DNA from: a virus
Direction: 5' to 3' (one strand)
Length of the DNA: 64,000 nucleotides
IMG/VR virus record: IMGVR_UViG_3300011115_000879
Location: 1-64,000 of that record
Part shown: positions 33,837 to 41,389 of the stretch, piece by piece
Layout of the letters: each line of letters begins with the position of its first letter
Numbering within the stretch: position 1 is the stretch's first letter
Position numbers and translations under genes: made by a program
The notes under the pieces: model-generated
The model's input: the letters and a program-made list of their open reading frames with translations, nothing else
What the model was told of the DNA's origin: nothing
Databases searched by the model: none

Positions 33837-34022
33837 ATGTTAAAAGCAATAATTAAATGGAATAGTGGTCACTTGGCTCTATTATGTTCAAGTTGTAGAA
33901 AAATTATTAAGGTTGGATATGAATTCACTGAAGAAGAATCTTTATTCGCTGGAGGTAAAGGTCATCTAGATCCACAACATTGTGATGAATGTATTAATAA
34001 ACTAAAACAATTAGAGTTATGA
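33837..34022 (+). CDS. Small zinc-binding-like protein
   Basis: This 61-residue protein has CSSC (residues 17-20) and HCDEC near the C-terminus, consistent with one zinc site. It overlaps the next start (ATGA). Confidence 0.68.
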   Translation: MLKAIIKWNSGHLALLCSSCRKIIKVGYEFTEEESLFAGGKGHLDPQHCDECINKLKQLEL

Positions 34023-34348
34023 GTGGAGGACATTTTGATTATAACCAACATAGAATTGGTTACATAGCAGATGAAATTAAAGAACAGATTGAAAGGAACG
34101 GTAGACCAAAGACGAGAGAGGAAATGAAAGATGAAGGATGGCGTGATGAAAATTGGTATGTAAAGTATCCTGAAGATCTAAACTGGCCAAAATTTTCTCC
34201 TGAGGTATTAGATAAGTTTAAAGAAGCTCTCTATTATCTAGAACGAGCACAAATATATGCTCAAAGAGTAGATTATTATCTATCAGGAGATGATGGTGAA
34301 GAATCATTCCTAAGTAGATTAGAAGAAGATTTAAGTAAACTAAAATAA
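34019..34348 (+). CDS. Conserved phage hypothetical protein (MSGGHFDY family)
   Basis: The N-terminus SGGHFDYNQHRIGYIADEI and the later ALYYLERAQIYAQRVDYYLSG-type helix (here DKFKEALYYLERA) belong to a family widespread in phages and bacteria without known function. Confidence 0.8.
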   Translation: MSGGHFDYNQHRIGYIADEIKEQIERNGRPKTREEMKDEGWRDENWYVKYPEDLNWPKFSPEVLDKFKEALYYLERAQIYAQRVDYYLSGDDGEESFLSRLEEDLSKLK

Positions 34349-34353
34349 TATTT

Positions 34354-34581
34354 ATGACTGTACAAGAACTAATAGAAAAGCTACAAACAGTAGATCAAAC
34401 AGCTAGTGTATTTGTTGGTGGATATGAAGGTGGTCTTCATGACATTAAACCAACATTCTTTGTTGAGGATGTTAGGTTAAATATAAATGATGAAAGTCAA
34501 TGGTATTATGGTCCACATGAATTAGATAGAACATATGATGAATCCACTAATGAATTAGTAAAAGGTATTATAATAAGTTAA
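34354..34581 (+). CDS. Hypothetical protein
   Basis: This 75-residue protein starts with MTVQELIEKLQTVDQTA, a start seen in many phage small proteins, and has a VFVGGYEGG turn. The function is unknown. An ATATTTAT motif lies just upstream (34349-34356). Confidence 0.7.
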   Translation: MTVQELIEKLQTVDQTASVFVGGYEGGLHDIKPTFFVEDVRLNINDESQWYYGPHELDRTYDESTNELVKGIIIS

Positions 34582-34591
34582 AATATAAATT

Positions 34592-35026
34592 ATGTCATAT
34601 TCAAGATGGTCGAGTTCAAGATGGTATACGTTCTGGAGAACAGATGGATCTTCCGATTACGGCTTTCCAACAGAGAAGCGTAAACGAGCTCAAGTATTTG
34701 AGATATGTGACTTCCCTAGTTACCAAATAACTTATGGTGAATTAGTAGATAAAGGTGCATATACTGTATTAAGAGAGGTTAAAGCATTCTACTCCAAACC
34801 ACATACTGAAGAAATTAATTCATATAACCAAGATGAATATGAAACTGAATACTCAGATACACTATTTATAGCTAAAAATCCAACTGGACCAGAATTAGTA
34901 GAATTATCAGGTTATATAGCTCAATTTCAAAAAGATGTAGATGAAGCGTTTACTTTAAAAAGTTACTTAAACGACATATGGCACTTAAAAATTAAAAGAA
35001 GTATCATTAATTTATTTAAAAATTAA
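34592..35026 (+). CDS. Hypothetical protein
   Basis: This 144-residue protein is Trp/Ser-rich at the N-terminus (SRWSSSRWYTFWRTDG) with a central beta region and an acidic helix (LSGYIAQFQKDVDEAF). No domain is recognised. Confidence 0.7.
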   Translation: MSYSRWSSSRWYTFWRTDGSSDYGFPTEKRKRAQVFEICDFPSYQITYGELVDKGAYTVLREVKAFYSKPHTEEINSYNQDEYETEYSDTLFIAKNPTGPELVELSGYIAQFQKDVDEAFTLKSYLNDIWHLKIKRSIINLFKN

Positions 35027-35034
35027 GTTATAAT

Positions 35035-35223
35035 ATGAAAACAAATTTAAAAGCAGCTGGTATCACATTATTGATTTTATTAATAATTGTAGGATTTATA
35101 TATGGTTTACTATTCTATACAAGCATAATGGTTCCAATTGGGATGTGTATATCGGGAGCGGTTATTGTGGTATGTATCTTTAATATGGTAAAACTTACTT
35201 TACTTAATGATCGGCAAGATTAA
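35035..35223 (+). CDS. Small two-helix membrane protein
   Basis: This 62-residue protein has two transmembrane helices (about 8-30 and 33-53). Its end overlaps the next promoter cassette. Confidence 0.65.
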   Translation: MKTNLKAAGITLLILLIIVGFIYGLLFYTSIMVPIGMCISGAVIVVCIFNMVKLTLLNDRQD

Positions 35224-35236
35224 TTTTGTATATTCA
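35213..35236 (+). promoter_or_regulatory. GGCA/TATATTCA promoter cassette
   Basis: GGCA with TTGTATATTCA ends 3 nt before the next start codon. Confidence 0.6.
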
Positions 35237-35239
35237 ATT

Positions 35240-35449
35240 ATGAAAAAAAGTAAAAAAGAACCACTTGAACGTAAATGGTTTATTGTTATGAATTCACAAT
35301 TAGAATATTTTGCTGGGTTATTATATGGTGGGCAAATAGTATGGTCTAGAGACTATGATGATGCTAAACCATTAGATTTAGAATCAAAATTCATTACTTT
35401 AAAGAGTATGAGTTATGGCGAAGAACTTATCTTAGATTACATAAAATAA
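35240..35449 (+). CDS. Hypothetical protein
   Basis: The start at 35240 (MKKSKKEPLERKW) follows the promoter; the longer frame from 35207 would include it. This 69-residue protein has a basic N-terminus. The function is unknown. Confidence 0.6.
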   Translation: MKKSKKEPLERKWFIVMNSQLEYFAGLLYGGQIVWSRDYDDAKPLDLESKFITLKSMSYGEELILDYIK

Positions 35450-35454
35450 AAGTT

Positions 35455-35667
35455 ATGACACCAGTTTATCCAAAAGAACATCCTGAACGTAGACAAGAAG
35501 TACTAAATAAGTTCTATAAGCAAGTTAGAGAAACAAGATGGGATACACCTGAAGAGAAACCTATCTCCCTTCGTGGTCGTAAGCCTAAAAAGATAGAATT
35601 ACCTGTAATCAATCAATTACCTCAAACTAAAAGTACTAAAATCAAAGATAGATATAATTGGTTATAA
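35455..35667 (+). CDS. Hypothetical basic protein
   Basis: This 70-residue, basic protein contains SLRGRKPKKIELP, an AT-hook-like element (RGRKP). It may bind AT-rich DNA. The function is otherwise unknown. Confidence 0.6.
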   Translation: MTPVYPKEHPERRQEVLNKFYKQVRETRWDTPEEKPISLRGRKPKKIELPVINQLPQTKSTKIKDRYNWL

Positions 35668-35669
35668 AA

Positions 35670-35693
35670 GGCAAGACTAATTTTGTATATTCA
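35670..35693 (+). promoter_or_regulatory. GGCA/TATATTCA promoter cassette
   Basis: GGCA with TTGTATATTCA lies 21 nt upstream of the next start. Confidence 0.62.
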
Positions 35694-35713
35694 ATTAAAT
35701 AAAAAATAAAGCT

Positions 35714-35950
35714 ATGAATATTAACGTTGATATTGATATAGAGGATATGTTATATGAAATGTCTAAAAGGGAAAAACAGCAACTAGCAGATGATCTCTAT
35801 AACGATGGATATATACCTAAGCCATTTCAAAATGAAGCACATAGATACACAGACGATTTTAGTGATGCTTGTAGAAAACTAATAGGTCAAGCTTGGCGAT
35901 TAACTAGAGAAGAAGAAGAATATATTATTAACATATCAAAACGATTTTAA
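35714..35950 (+). CDS. Hypothetical acidic protein
   Basis: This 78-residue protein starts with NINVDIDIEDMLYEMSKREKQQ and is mostly helical and charged. The function is unknown. Confidence 0.68.
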   Translation: MNINVDIDIEDMLYEMSKREKQQLADDLYNDGYIPKPFQNEAHRYTDDFSDACRKLIGQAWRLTREEEEYIINISKRF

Positions 35951-35951
35951 T

Positions 35952-36068
35952 ATGGGACAAGGTAAACGAAAGGATCAAATAGATTCAAGTGAACGAATAG
36001 CTGATATTTGTATTATAGTTTGTGGTGTATCACTACTTATAGCTATACTAATTAACTTATTAAAATAG
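35952..36068 (+). CDS. Tiny single-pass membrane protein
   Basis: This 38-residue product has a polar basic start (GQGKRKDQIDSSERI) and a C-terminal transmembrane helix. It starts 1 nt after the previous stop; its TAG stop overlaps the GGCA of the next promoter. Confidence 0.6.
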   Translation: MGQGKRKDQIDSSERIADICIIVCGVSLLIAILINLLK

Positions 36069-36091
36069 GCAAAGTAAAAATTGTATATTTA
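36068..36091 (+). promoter_or_regulatory. GGCA/TATATTTA promoter cassette
   Basis: GGCA with TTGTATATTTA lies 17 nt before the next start. Confidence 0.62.
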
Positions 36092-36108
36092 TTTCAAATA
36101 AAAAAATT

Positions 36109-36315
36109 ATGACTACTAATAATAATAATAACTTACAATTGAAATGGGATTGTTTGATGATTGAAAGAATGGTTAATGATTTAGTGTTAAAAGGTATACA
36201 TAAGAATGAAGATTTAGTTGCTGCTGTAGATGAATTCTATCCACCAACTACTGAATTTGAAATGGAACACTACTCAGAAGCTATTATTTATGCTAAATTA
36301 TCATTATTAAATTAG
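36109..36315 (+). CDS. Hypothetical protein
   Basis: This 68-residue acidic helical protein has an Asn run at the N-terminus (TTNNNNNLQLKWD). It has its own promoter cassette. The function is unknown. Confidence 0.65.
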   Translation: MTTNNNNNLQLKWDCLMIERMVNDLVLKGIHKNEDLVAAVDEFYPPTTEFEMEHYSEAIIYAKLSLLN

Positions 36316-36339
36316 GCAAAATAAAAATCGTACATTCAC
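36315..36339 (+). promoter_or_regulatory. GGCA/TACATTCAC promoter cassette
   Basis: GGCA with CGTACATTCAC is followed by the leader TCGAACCAAAAAT. From here on the cassette mostly uses the TACATTCAC form. Confidence 0.68.
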
Positions 36340-36363
36340 CTCGAACCAAAAATAAAATAAAAT

Positions 36364-36546
36364 ATGGCTATTCAAACGAAAGATCAAGCGCAAGGTAAAG
36401 TAGATAAGAAATTAGACAGAGTATTGAATAAGCCTAAAAAGATTGTTCCATTGATGGAACGTAATTTTAACGATTTAGCTACATTGGAAGAACAATTTGA
36501 GTGGTTAAAACGTAAGCAACGCCAAAAAGATAGGGAGGCAAAATAA
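36364..36546 (+). CDS. Hypothetical basic protein
   Basis: This 60-residue, Lys/Arg-rich protein has a C-terminal helix LKRKQRQKDREAK. Its last codons overlap the next promoter cassette. Confidence 0.65.
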   Translation: MAIQTKDQAQGKVDKKLDRVLNKPKKIVPLMERNFNDLATLEEQFEWLKRKQRQKDREAK

Positions 36547-36561
36547 AAATCGTACATTCAC
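36537..36561 (+). promoter_or_regulatory. GGCA/TACATTCAC promoter cassette
   Basis: GGCA with CGTACATTCAC is nearly identical over 40 nt to the copy at 36315, including the CTCGAACC leader. Confidence 0.7.
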
Positions 36562-36584
36562 CTCGAACCAAAAAATAATAAGTT

Positions 36585-37376
36585 ATGTCAAACGAATTAA
36601 ATTCAACCGCAGTAATGTCTAACAACAGTTATTCATTAGATCAAATCAAGTCAATAGCTCCATCAGTGTTTACTGTTGATAAAGCTGCTCATTTAACGGA
36701 TAAGTATATCCAAACTCCAACATCCCGTGTTGTAGAGGATTTAATGGCTTTAGGATGGCAAGTAACTAAAGCACAAGAAGTTAAAGCACGTAAAGGTAAA
36801 GGATTCCAAAAACATATGGTTGTGTTTCGCAACCCAGATATTATGATTAAGGGTAAAGGTGGTGATGATTCATTCCCACAAATTATATTAACTAATAGTC
36901 ATGATGGTAAAGCAGCATTTAATTTTAGGGTAGGTATTTTCAGATTAATCTGCAGTAACGGTTTAGTTATTAGTGATGCTGATTTTAATAATGTATCTAT
37001 TCGTCATATTAATTATACATTTGAGACATTACAAACTAAAATTGGTGAAGTAATTACTAAATTACCTGGTTTAGTTGCTAAAATTAATTTATTCAAATCA
37101 ACTCAATTAAGTGAGACAGCAATGGCTGAATTTGCTATTAAAGCCGCTTCATTACGTACTAAACAAAGTACAAATGTAGTAGAATTATTAAGAGCAGAAC
37201 GTGACTTAGATAGAGGTAATGATCTATGGACTGTATTTAATCGTGTTCAAGAGAAAATAATTAGCGGTGGGTTTGGTTATGGTAGGAAAAATCGTAAGGC
37301 AAGGTCAATTAAAAACTTTCAACAAGATATTAAGTTGAATGAAGAATTATTTGAATTAGCCGAGACTTATCTATAG
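36585..37376 (+). CDS. DUF932 family protein
   Basis: This 263-residue protein has the DUF932 (phage/plasmid-related) pattern. VVEDLMALGWQ is followed by the central NSHDGKAAFNFRVGIFRLIC with SNGLVI, and then by a helical C-terminal part ending in a basic segment GYGRKNRKARS. DUF932 proteins are common on phages and plasmids; their activity is unknown. A strong terminator follows 6 nt after the stop. Confidence 0.85.
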   Translation: MSNELNSTAVMSNNSYSLDQIKSIAPSVFTVDKAAHLTDKYIQTPTSRVVEDLMALGWQVTKAQEVKARKGKGFQKHMVVFRNPDIMIKGKGGDDSFPQIILTNSHDGKAAFNFRVGIFRLICSNGLVISDADFNNVSIRHINYTFETLQTKIGEVITKLPGLVAKINLFKSTQLSETAMAEFAIKAASLRTKQSTNVVELLRAERDLDRGNDLWTVFNRVQEKIISGGFGYGRKNRKARSIKNFQQDIKLNEELFELAETYL

Positions 37377-37382
37377 TAAAAT

Positions 37383-37408
37383 AAGGGGGATGGCAACGTC
37401 CCCCTTTT
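37383..37408 (+). terminator. Rho-independent terminator
   Basis: AAGGGGGA-TGGCAACG-TCCCCCTT forms an 8-bp stem followed by TT. It ends the DUF932 transcript. Confidence 0.8.
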
Positions 37409-37433
37409 ACATTTAATCAAACAAAAATAAGTT

Positions 37434-37976
37434 ATGAAAAAAGTATTAGTAATTCATCCAAACGACAGTAGTACCGATTTTTTAAAACCGATATACGCTA
37501 ATATACCTAACGCTACTGTTATTAGAGGTGGGATGACTAGAGCTGATGTGGATCAAGAAATTATCAAGCATGATCGTATTATAATGTTAGGACATGGTTC
37601 ACCAGGTGGTTTATTTTCTATAGGTGAATTTGAAGGTAGTTATGGATTTATTATCAGTCATGGTACAGCAGATTTACTAAGAGATAAAGAATGTATATTC
37701 ATTTGGTGTAATGCAGATAAATTTGTTAAGGAACATAACCTAAAAGGTTTATATAGCGGGATGTTTATTAGCGAAGTTGGTGAAGCGTTTTATTGTGAAA
37801 CACCAGCATCACAAGAAGTAGTAACTGAATCGAATGATTATTTTGCTAATGAATTAGGTAAAGTAAGTAATTTAGATTTAAACGAAATACATAATTACAT
37901 CAAAACCAATTACGGTATATTAGCTGAGAGTAATGATGTAGCAAATTACAATAACAATAGAATATATTTAGTATGA
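37434..37976 (+). CDS. Possible clan CD (caspase-like fold) protein
   Basis: The 180-residue protein has two parallel-strand motifs characteristic of clan CD cysteine peptidases. A hydrophobic strand ends in His-Gly (RIIMLGHGSPGG, H54-G55), and 38 residues later a hydrophobic strand ends in Cys (CIFIWCNAD, C92). The N-terminal KKVLVIHPND strand and Rossmann-like order fit a small caspase/gingipain-type or CHAT-type domain. I do not recognise a named family, so activity is inference. It is followed by an overlapping membrane-protein gene, possibly a partner. Confidence 0.6.
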   Translation: MKKVLVIHPNDSSTDFLKPIYANIPNATVIRGGMTRADVDQEIIKHDRIIMLGHGSPGGLFSIGEFEGSYGFIISHGTADLLRDKECIFIWCNADKFVKEHNLKGLYSGMFISEVGEAFYCETPASQEVVTESNDYFANELGKVSNLDLNEIHNYIKTNYGILAESNDVANYNNNRIYLV

Positions 37977-38233
37977 TAATAACATTAATAGTTGTTTTAT
38001 TTGTAATAATTCTAGGAATGGGACGTCATATTAAGAAGATAACAGATCAATTAGAATTATTAGATAGAGAACAACATGATCAAAATAAAGAAATAGCAAT
38101 ATTAATGAAAAATCATTTAAGACATCAAGGAATGTTATTACAACATAGTGAAGTATTAATGTATTTAGCTGAACGAGATGAAACATTAAAGAAATATACT
38201 ATAAAATATTCAGGTATAGTAGGAGAAGCATAA
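37973..38233 (+). CDS. Membrane-anchored helical protein
   Basis: This 86-residue protein has an N-terminal transmembrane helix (residues 1-16, IITLIVVLFVIILGMG) and a long charged helix, likely a coiled coil. It overlaps the preceding gene (ATGA), so the two are co-translated. Confidence 0.65.
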   Translation: MIITLIVVLFVIILGMGRHIKKITDQLELLDREQHDQNKEIAILMKNHLRHQGMLLQHSEVLMYLAERDETLKKYTIKYSGIVGEA

Positions 38234-38240
38234 TTTATCC

Positions 38241-38249
38241 ATATTTATA
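38241..38249 (+). promoter_or_regulatory. ATATTTATA late-type motif
   Basis: ATATTTATA lies 16-24 nt upstream of the next small gene. Confidence 0.4.
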
Positions 38250-38264
38250 AAAAACAAAAATCAT

Positions 38265-38435
38265 ATGGCATCAGCACAAACAGAAATGAAAGTAATTAGC
38301 GTATTATTAGAGGAAGCAATGGATAATGGATTAGAAGTAGAAGTTGTATATGCCGCCTTAAAGGCAATGAGAGAAGATGATGCTATTACACCAGCACAAG
38401 CGTTTCAGGTTGGTATGGATGAATGGGTTAAGTAA
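38265..38435 (+). CDS. Small conserved phage protein
   Basis: This 56-residue acidic helical protein contains VLLEEAMDNGLEVEVVYAAL and ends QVGMDEWVK. The pattern (two helices, acidic, ending EW.K) is common in T4-like phage small proteins. It is followed by a strong hairpin. Confidence 0.65.
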   Translation: MASAQTEMKVISVLLEEAMDNGLEVEVVYAALKAMREDDAITPAQAFQVGMDEWVK

Positions 38436-38450
38436 TCACATAAGCACTCA

Positions 38451-38498
38451 ACATAAAAGATAAAGTGGCTAGGCAAAATTGCCTAGCTATCTTTATGT
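38451..38498 (+). terminator. Long hairpin terminator
   Basis: ACATAAA...TTTATGT outer arms enclose a perfect GCTAGGCAA/TTGCCTAGC stem (loop AA). The right arm contains CTTTAT in place of a U-run. It probably terminates the upstream transcript and may also work on the opposite strand. Confidence 0.7.
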
Positions 38499-38518
38499 TA
38501 ACCAAAAAATAAAAAATT

Positions 38519-38710
38519 ATGAGTGTAAGATTAGTGCAAAAAGAAACAACGTACGAAGTAAATTTTAATGGTGATGAATATCAAGTCACAGTAATGGAAG
38601 ATAATATTAGTGTTGGATATACAGTTTATGATGTATTTGATGAGAATGGTGAGTTAGTAGAAGGTGATTTAGAAAGTGCAGTGATTAGTTATTTAGAAGA
38701 AAATAGTTAG
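38519..38710 (+). CDS. Hypothetical acidic protein
   Basis: This 63-residue beta-rich acidic protein (MSVRLVQKETTYEVNFNGDE) is preceded by the GTTAACCAAAAAAT leader typical of cassette-driven genes. The function is unknown. Confidence 0.65.
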   Translation: MSVRLVQKETTYEVNFNGDEYQVTVMEDNISVGYTVYDVFDENGELVEGDLESAVISYLEENS

Positions 38711-38713
38711 GAC

Positions 38714-38738
38714 GGCAAAATAAGAATCGTACATTCAC
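38714..38738 (+). promoter_or_regulatory. GGCA/TACATTCAC promoter cassette
   Basis: GGCA with CGTACATTCAC and leader GTTAACC drives the ATPase gene. Confidence 0.7.
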
Positions 38739-38760
38739 GTTAACCAAAAAATAATAAGTT

Positions 38761-39591
38761 ATGAACCAAGAAAGTAAAAAAAGAGGTCGTCCGTCAAAAG
38801 TACAGAACGTTACCTATGTCCCGTCATTAATTGACTTTTCAAACATTACAAAGTTAAATGAACTTAACATTGATAAAAAGATGTTAGAAGTAATGAAAAG
38901 TGGTTTACCTATAGATGAGTTGTTATCTGAAGAAGGTGGTATACCATGTGCTTCAAATTACATGATGATCGGTGATCCAGGAGTAGGTAAAACTACAGTA
39001 TTATTAGATTTATTATCAGCAGTCCAAAACAAAGGTCGTAAATGTTTATTCATAAGCGGCGAAATGGGACGTAAACAAATGTTCAAATATACAGAACGAT
39101 TCAAGCAGTTCGGTATTATACAAACATTATTCATGGCTGATTATATGTCATATAACACTAAAGACACAATTGAACAAGTATTAAATATGGGATGGGATTG
39201 TGTGTTGATTGATAGTGCAGCTGAAATAATCGATGGTGTACGTGATGATAATGGATGGGATAGAAAAACAGCTGAGGCATGGTTCGTTGATATATGCATC
39301 AAGCATAATAAGGGTGAAAATGAAGGTACTAAATTTACATCATTCCTTGCCATCCAACAAGTAACTAAAGCAGGTGAATTTGTAGGTAGTAATAAATTAA
39401 AACATCTATTCGATGCTATGGGTGAAATGAGACGTCAATCCGAGAAAGAAGGCGGAGATACTTATATTACATTTAGTAAGAATAGAAACGGAAATGCAGG
39501 TATTAAATTCAATTATCAATTAAACAACGATTCAATATATTATGGTAAAGTGGTTAAAGAAGAAAATGAAGATGATAGTGAGGCAGAATAA
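38761..39591 (+). CDS. RadA/DnaB-like RecA-fold ATPase with N-terminal AT-hook
   Basis: The 276-residue protein has Walker A GDPGVGKTT (71-79), SGEMGRKQM (99-107, matching the SGEES element of RadA/DnaB), and Walker B DCVLIDSA (146-153). A QQVTKAGEFVGSNKLKHLFD segment resembles the RadA/KNRFG-like region, followed by SKNRNGN, the KNR[F/N]G motif itself. An N-terminal KKRGRPSK is an AT-hook. It probably acts on DNA in recombination or replication as a branch-migration or helicase-loader-type ATPase. Confidence 0.82.
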   Translation: MNQESKKRGRPSKVQNVTYVPSLIDFSNITKLNELNIDKKMLEVMKSGLPIDELLSEEGGIPCASNYMMIGDPGVGKTTVLLDLLSAVQNKGRKCLFISGEMGRKQMFKYTERFKQFGIIQTLFMADYMSYNTKDTIEQVLNMGWDCVLIDSAAEIIDGVRDDNGWDRKTAEAWFVDICIKHNKGENEGTKFTSFLAIQQVTKAGEFVGSNKLKHLFDAMGEMRRQSEKEGGDTYITFSKNRNGNAGIKFNYQLNNDSIYYGKVVKEENEDDSEAE

Positions 39592-39606
39592 TAATCGTAC
39601 ATTCAC
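39582..39606 (+). promoter_or_regulatory. GGCA/TACATTCAC promoter cassette
   Basis: GGCA with CGTACATTCAC overlaps the end of the ATPase gene and is followed by GTTAACCAAAAAAT before the next start. Confidence 0.7.
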
Positions 39607-39628
39607 GTTAACCAAAAAATATAAAAAC

Positions 39629-40450
39629 ATGAAAAAAGAATTCAAAGTAGGCGACAAAGTAGTAATTAGTAAAAAATCTAGATTCTATGGAGATCATTAT
39701 TCAAATCCAACAGATGTGGACGGCACAATCACTAAGATTAGAGATGATTATGAAGGTCCTTTTAATGTTTTAGATATTAAAGTAGAATGGGATAATGGAA
39801 TGAAAAATTCATACAGTGAAATTGATTTAGAATTGGCAAAACAACAGTCATACATTCACGATAACCAAAACGATAAAAATATGAATAAAGCATTTAAAGT
39901 AGGTGATAAAGTAATGATTGATAGTAGTTCCGAATACTATAGTGATAACGATACTTCAAATCCAAGAGATGTGGAAGGCACAATTACTGAAATTGAAGGT
40001 GAGGATTGGCTTGGTGGATTGGGTATTATTGTTAAATGGGATAACGGAAAAATAAATGGCTACAATAAAGTAGATTTAAAATTGGCAAAGAAAGAATCGT
40101 ATATTCATGATGAAGAAAAAATTAACCAACCATTAAAACCTAAAGTTATGATTAAAGCAATTACAATTACAGATTTAGATCAAATTAAAGCGTTATGCGA
40201 AGCTATTCCTGGTATTAAATCTCAAGTACAGGATATGTACCCTGAGTTATTTGAAGTACATAAAGCAGGTAATAGATATGTTGATGTGTATGGTACTGAA
40301 TTTATATTAGCAACTGAACAAGGTGCAGTAGCATTAGTTGATTTAGAAACAGGTAAAATAGGTAAAACAGTATATGTTGATGACATTAATGATGTTACAG
40401 AAGATGAAATGGAGTTAGTATATAATGACAAAGAGTATACTTTAGCTTAG
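39629..40450 (+). CDS. Fused tandem SH3/KOW-like protein with translated promoter linkers
   Basis: The start at 39629 (MKKEFKVGDKVVISK) follows a promoter cassette; an upstream in-frame ATG at 39542 lies inside the ATPase gene. The 273-residue product has two paralogous domains of about 80 residues (FKVGDKVVI...GTITKI...VEWDNG and FKVGDKVMI...GTITEI...VKWDNG), then a third, unrelated domain from about residue 174. The two linkers, ELAKQQSYIHDNQND and KLAKKESYIHDEEKI, are translations of GGCA...ATTCA promoter cassettes at 39835 and 40084. Each is followed by an in-frame ATG (39881 and 40148), so the region looks like three genes whose stops were lost. Separate products from internal starts are possible. 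Confidence 0.8.
   Translation: MKKEFKVGDKVVISKKSRFYGDHYSNPTDVDGTITKIRDDYEGPFNVLDIKVEWDNGMKNSYSEIDLELAKQQSYIHDNQNDKNMNKAFKVGDKVMIDSSSEYYSDNDTSNPRDVEGTITEIEGEDWLGGLGIIVKWDNGKINGYNKVDLKLAKKESYIHDEEKINQPLKPKVMIKAITITDLDQIKALCEAIPGIKSQVQDMYPELFEVHKAGNRYVDVYGTEFILATEQGAVALVDLETGKIGKTVYVDDINDVTEDEMELVYNDKEYTLA
39835..39859 (+). promoter_or_regulatory. Promoter cassette inside a coding region
   Basis: GGCA with CATACATTCAC and leader ATAACCAAAA precedes an in-frame ATG at 39881, yet is translated without a stop. Confidence 0.6.
40084..40108 (+). promoter_or_regulatory. Promoter cassette inside a coding region
   Basis: GGCA with CGTATATTCA lies 40 nt before an in-frame ATG at 40148. It is translated as part of the fused gene. 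Confidence 0.55.
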
Positions 40451-40463
40451 ATATATTATTGGT

Positions 40464-40491
40464 TAGGTGGGTGCAGAAATGCGTTCGCCTA
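40464..40491 (+). terminator. GAAA-loop hairpin terminator
   Basis: TAGGTG...CGCCTA with an inner GU-rich stem and GAAA loop is followed by TCTTTAT. It separates two cassette-driven units. Confidence 0.6.
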
Positions 40492-40502
40492 TCTTTATGC
40501 TT

Positions 40503-40527
40503 GGCACAACTAAAATCGTATATTCAC
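40503..40527 (+). promoter_or_regulatory. GGCA/TATATTCAC promoter cassette
   Basis: TTGGCA with CGTATATTCAC ends 3 nt before the start codon, leaving almost no leader. Confidence 0.65.
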
Positions 40528-40530
40528 GTT

Positions 40531-40980
40531 ATGGAATTAGAAAAACGAATAGAGCAATACACACCTGTAAAATATAATCCTTATTATTGGTGGCGTCGTT
40601 TCAAACAACGAGAAACAAAACATCCTTATACAATTCTACAAACCAGAATTGAACATGGTGATTTCGAAGTAAGTGATTACCATTGGTGGATGATGTGGGA
40701 AGATAAATTAGAGCAAGACGCTATATCTAAAGAACGTAACGTAGATAAACAACATGAGTTGAGAGGATTATATGGTGAACGTAAACGACGATTAGCAACT
40801 GACTTTGAAAAAGACGAAGCAAAGATTAAATCAGAAATGTATAAAGCATTTAGAATAGAGTTTAGATTAAACGAAACAGAACTAGAAGATAAAATGATTA
40901 AATTCGACGGAACATTAAGTGAATTTTATTATGAATTAAAAAGTAAGCAACAAAATAAGATAGTATCACTCACGCGCTAG
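40531..40980 (+). CDS. Hypothetical basic/aromatic protein
   Basis: The start at 40531 (MELEKRIEQYTPVKY) follows the promoter. The 149-residue protein has a Trp-rich part (YYWWRRF, YHWWMMWEDKLEQ) and a charged helical second half. No family is recognised. Confidence 0.65.
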   Translation: MELEKRIEQYTPVKYNPYYWWRRFKQRETKHPYTILQTRIEHGDFEVSDYHWWMMWEDKLEQDAISKERNVDKQHELRGLYGERKRRLATDFEKDEAKIKSEMYKAFRIEFRLNETELEDKMIKFDGTLSEFYYELKSKQQNKIVSLTR

Positions 40981-41005
40981 GCAAGACTACGTATATACAT
41001 TCATT
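40980..41005 (+). promoter_or_regulatory. GGCA/TACATTCA promoter cassette
   Basis: GGCA begins at the last base of the previous stop codon, followed by TATACATTCA. Confidence 0.6.
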
Positions 41006-41017
41006 CAAAATTAAGTT

Positions 41018-41098
41018 ATGATAATAGCATTAGTAGTATTATTGATCGTTGTAATTGTCAAGTATATTATATTTGAAATTAAAAATCCGGGAATTTAG
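41018..41098 (+). CDS. 26-residue membrane peptide
   Basis: The product is almost entirely one hydrophobic helix (MIIALVVLLIVVIVKYIIFE). It has its own promoter and the TTAAGTT leader, and its stop overlaps the next cassette, which argues that it is a real gene. Confidence 0.5.
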   Translation: MIIALVVLLIVVIVKYIIFEIKNPGI

Positions 41099-41122
41099 GC
41101 AAAGTAAATTCATTACATTTAA
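41098..41122 (+). promoter_or_regulatory. GGCA/TACATTTAA promoter cassette
   Basis: GGCA with ATTACATTTAA is followed by the TCAACCAAAACG leader. Confidence 0.62.
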
Positions 41123-41142
41123 TCAACCAAAACGATAAAAGT

Positions 41143-41352
41143 ATGTATTTAATCAAATTAACACAAGTATCTAAGGCGTTTGTTATTAAAGATACTAATA
41201 CTCGAAGAGAGTATACAGTAACATGGCGTAACTATACACCTAATCCATGGTTTATTGAAGATGAATATGAAGTAGAAATAGATCAGGAAACGGCATTAGG
41301 TGAAGATTTAATAGTGTTAGTACAAGACCAATTTGATGATTGGGCAAAGTAA
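41143..41352 (+). CDS. Hypothetical protein
   Basis: This 69-residue beta-rich protein ends in an acidic helix (LIVLVQDQFDDWAK). Its end overlaps the next promoter cassette. The function is unknown. Confidence 0.65.
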   Translation: MYLIKLTQVSKAFVIKDTNTRREYTVTWRNYTPNPWFIEDEYEVEIDQETALGEDLIVLVQDQFDDWAK

Positions 41353-41367
41353 TAGTCATATATTCAC
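41343..41367 (+). promoter_or_regulatory. GGCA/TATATTCAC promoter cassette
   Basis: GGCA with CATATATTCAC overlaps the stop of the previous gene. Confidence 0.62.
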
Positions 41368-41389
41368 ATTAACGAAATAAAATAATAGT

